Source: Pseudomonas sp. PD9R
GTDB lineage: Bacteria > Pseudomonadota > Gammaproteobacteria > Pseudomonadales > Pseudomonadaceae
Direction of reading: 5' to 3'
Assembly: GCF_019200975.1 (NCBI RefSeq)
Contig: NZ_JAHTMR010000001.1
Coordinates: 1-64,000 of the forward strand
Length of the DNA: 64,000 nucleotides
Below, in pieces: positions 62,192-64,000 of the stretch. The position numbers and the translations under genes are program-made. The notes beneath the pieces are model-generated. The model had not been told where the DNA came from. It ran no database searches and saw nothing but the letters and a program-made list of their open reading frames with translations. Positions within the stretch are counted from its first letter, which is position 1, and each line of letters begins with the position of its first letter.

Positions 62192-63013
62192 TCAGGGTTT
62201 AACCTTGCGCCCTGCCATATGCTTCAAATACCCCACCAGCATTCCCAGCTCCCCATCCGGTAAAACCTCCGCCGAGAACCCGGGCATCTTCGCCTGCGGC
62301 CACTGGCGCAAACTTTGTGGATCGCGGATGTAACGCTTGAGGAAGTCCGCGCCGAAGTACTCGGTCGGGCTGTACGGAATATTCAGGTCTGGTCCGAACT
62401 GCGCATCCCCGGCGCCATTCAATCGATGGCAGGCCAGGCAATTCTTCTGAAACAACGCAAAGCCCTTGTTTATCGGGTCATCGGCCTTCAGCGCAGGATC
62501 AGGCAGCAGGGCAGGGAAGCGCTCTGCCACCGGGGCCATGCGCTTGATGCTTGCGACCTGAAACGGCCACTGTTCGGGGCTGATGTGGCCGGCCTGCGGA
62601 TCGGTCCAGACCAGATAGAACGGCCCGGCGCCCAGTTTGCCTTCAGACAGCGGTGGCCACGGCTTGGCCGGGTCTTCAATCGCCAGCCAGGCCCGCGCAC
62701 CTTGGGTATTGAGTAGCGGTGCAGCCGCCATTTCAGCGGCAAAGCCGTCCAGGGCCACGGCTTGCAGATGATCGTCAGGTTTGATTCCTGTCAACAACGC
62801 CGCCAGGGGCAAGGCGCGATAGCTCATGTCCCGTTTGTAGGAAACATCATTGGTAATGGTGATGGTCTGGATTTGAGGATGTTTGAGCAACTCCTCTGTC
62901 TGCCAGGTGCGACGGGTCGCGCCCAGCTCCAGGTTCAACTGTGCGGCATACAGAGGCGTGCTGAGCAGCAAGGCCCCGAACAGAATGAGCGTTTTCAATT
63001 GATCGCCGTCCAT
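62192..63013 (-). CDS. c-type cytochrome with molybdopterin-oxidoreductase-like N-terminal domain
   Basis: 273 residues. A signal peptide (KTLILFGALLLSTPLYA) precedes an N-terminal domain with the look of the SUOX/YedY-type fold (PLAALLTGIKPDDHLQAVALDGF), and a C-terminal cytochrome c with CLACH near 193 and Met in KMPGF. It may carry electrons for a periplasmic dehydrogenase. The start at 63013 (ATG) or a TTG at 62998, which has a better signal peptide context, are both possible. Confidence 0.8.
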   Translation of the reverse strand: MDGDQLKTLILFGALLLSTPLYAAQLNLELGATRRTWQTEELLKHPQIQTITITNDVSYKRDMSYRALPLAALLTGIKPDDHLQAVALDGFAAEMAAAPLLNTQGARAWLAIEDPAKPWPPLSEGKLGAGPFYLVWTDPQAGHISPEQWPFQVASIKRMAPVAERFPALLPDPALKADDPINKGFALFQKNCLACHRLNGAGDAQFGPDLNIPYSPTEYFGADFLKRYIRDPQSLRQWPQAKMPGFSAEVLPDGELGMLVGYLKHMAGRKVKP

Positions 63014-63121
63014 GTCGTGGAAGTGCCACAAAGGTTGGCACAGCCACGCTGGCCCGGGTAGCGAGCCAGTCACATTTTTACCGTGGCGATAAAAACTCTT
63101 GAGCCGTTTTTTTTAAACCGA

Positions 63122-63217
63122 CTAGCCGATCACCTTGGTCAGGTTCGGCAAAATCAACAACAGCGTGGTGGCGAAAAGAATGAGCCCGGCTTGACGAACT
63201 TTCGATTGTTTGAACAT
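63122..63217 (-). CDS. 31-residue single-pass membrane protein
   Basis: MFKQSKVRQAGLILFATT... to ...LPNLTKVIG. ATG after AAGGCGG with good spacing. One membrane helix (about 11-28), basic N-terminus. No family recognised. Transcribed with the cytochrome gene, 108 bases upstream of it; function unknown. Confidence 0.65.
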   Translation of the reverse strand: MFKQSKVRQAGLILFATTLLLILPNLTKVIG

Positions 63218-63690
63218 GGCTGACCGCCTTTTTTGTTATTTCCTGATGCCTGCCTGCATATCTCCATGACGGCAGAGCGTTGCACTTCCTGTAGGACGAG
63301 CGCCTCGGCAAAACCCGACGACAACTTCGTATAACTTCACCTTAGAGCCCGCGTCACGCTTGATTTAGATTCATTTCATATGGTGACCACACAATAATCT
63401 ATTAAAAAGGCATGAGGCCTATTGCCAGCTTCTTGGGCGGCCTTTGGCTAGACACCTGCGTGTCCGCCACCAACTCATCCGGTAGCTGACGACCGTCCGT
63501 CTGAGCGTGTCCGTCAACGCCAGTGAGCGCTGCGGTCATTGAATCCGTTGCGCCTCGGAATAAGGTGGAGACTTCTTGAAAGATCAAAAGATCGCAGCTT
63601 TCGGCAGCTCCTACCTATGTACGCGATCCCCTGTAGGAGCTGCCGAAGGCTGCGATTTTTTGATCCTCACCAACAAAGTACGAGGACGTC
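63218..63690. other. intergenic region before the thiolase gene
   Basis: 473 bases. Nothing coding recognised. Holds a REP doublet at 63581-63665; the rest, with AT-rich sequence near 63350-63410, likely carries divergent promoters. Confidence 0.6.
63581..63665. repeat. REP doublet, family A
   Basis: AAAAGATCGCAGCTTTCGGC and mirror, spacer about 18 bases; the right copy ends 25 bases before the thiolase ATG. Confidence 0.88.
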
Positions 63691-64000
63691 ATGATCCAAG
63701 CTTTGATTTTCGACGCATTACGCACACCCCGTGGCAAAGGCAAAGCTGATGGTGCCTTGCACAGTGTCAAACCGGTGAACCTGGTGGCCGGGTTGCTCAC
63801 GGCGCTGCAACAGCGAACGGCCCTCGACACCAGCCAGGTCGATGACGTTGTGCTTGGCTGCGTGACGCCGGTCGGCGATCAAGGCTCGGACATTGCCAAA
63901 ACCGCCACGCAGGTCGCTGATTGGGATGTCAGCGTGGCTGGGGTGCAGATCAATCGTTTCTGCGCATCGGGTCTGGAAGCGGTGAACCTCGGGGCAATGA
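63691..64000 (+). CDS. acetyl-CoA acetyltransferase (thiolase), 5' part
   Basis: 103 residues are visible before the window ends. MIQALIFDALRTPRGKGKADG is a thiolase N-terminus, and the active-site Cys in NRFCASGLEAVN lies at about residue 93. ATG follows ACGAGGACGTC. Thiolases cleave or join acyl-CoA units in beta-oxidation or ketone metabolism; the branch cannot be told from this part. Continues past 64000. Confidence 0.9.
   Translation, partial: MIQALIFDALRTPRGKGKADGALHSVKPVNLVAGLLTALQQRTALDTSQVDDVVLGCVTPVGDQGSDIAKTATQVADWDVSVAGVQINRFCASGLEAVNLGAM

Noticed and set aside
7290..63665. CRISPR-like repeated sequences
   Set aside because: The repeats are dispersed palindromic REPs in gene gaps with no regular spacers or cas genes.
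1..64000. tRNA, rRNA or IS elements
   Set aside because: No cloverleaf tail pattern, rRNA sequence, transposase frame or IS-type terminal repeats were recognised.

Overview
The window is chromosomal DNA of a Pseudomonas, most likely of the P. fluorescens group. The GC-rich coding style, Shine-Dalgarno spacing, min operon, DUF3509 gene, ApeB/RluA/MinCDE gene order and dense REP-type palindromes (21 loci, three sequence families) all point that way. No rRNA, tRNA, CRISPR array, transposase, integrase or prophage was seen.

Layout. 1-2114: the C-terminal part of an Rhs protein with a low-GC toxin tip, followed by an overlapping candidate immunity gene. 2151-8016: an EAL-CBS-GGDEF c-di-GMP protein, the periplasmic protease Prc, a quinone oxidoreductase and a HAD phosphatase. 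8128-13817: an organic-phosphorus-type ABC importer operon (binding protein, phosphodiesterase, two permeases, ATPase) with a divergent UTRA-GntR regulator and likely operators between them. 13857-22975: MscS-type channel, a small membrane protein, ApeB, RluA, MinE/MinD/MinC, a divergent lipid A acyltransferase and a patatin-like phospholipase. 22977-28806: two tandem TccC-like (insecticidal Tc toxin C-subunit) genes whose variable C-termini look like large-clostridial-toxin-type glycosyltransferases (GT44). This is the most distinctive part of the window. 28852-30799: two tandem Tsx/OmpK-like outer-membrane channels. 30970-37755: a urate-to-glyoxylate cluster (uacT, puuD, allA, alc, uraD, puuE, hiuH). 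37941-41971: LysE exporter, NCS2 purine permease, MarR regulator, class I aminotransferase. 42129-57510: housekeeping block with folE, Smr protein, isochorismatase-like hydrolase, prmB, aroC, methionine salvage genes (mtnB-mtnD-mtnC), DUF3509, acyl-CoA synthetase, ankyrin protein and speE. 57689-63217: RraB, a circularly permuted ATP-grasp/alpha-E/transglutaminase operon, a c-type cytochrome and a 31-residue membrane protein. The window ends inside a thiolase gene.

How the genes work together. The Tsx-like channels, UacT and the NCS2 permease could bring purines across both membranes. PuuD, HiuH, UraD, PuuE, Alc and AllA then cover urate to glyoxylate and urea. Three matching TTGTRTACAA palindromes, in the puuE-hiuH gap and before the NCS2 permease, suggest one shared regulator encoded elsewhere. 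The mtn genes and speE both concern methylthioadenosine: spermidine synthesis makes it and the Mtn enzymes recycle it.

Limits. All functions come from reading motifs and family resemblance by eye; no database search was run. Start codons were chosen from family length, signal peptides and Shine-Dalgarno sequences.
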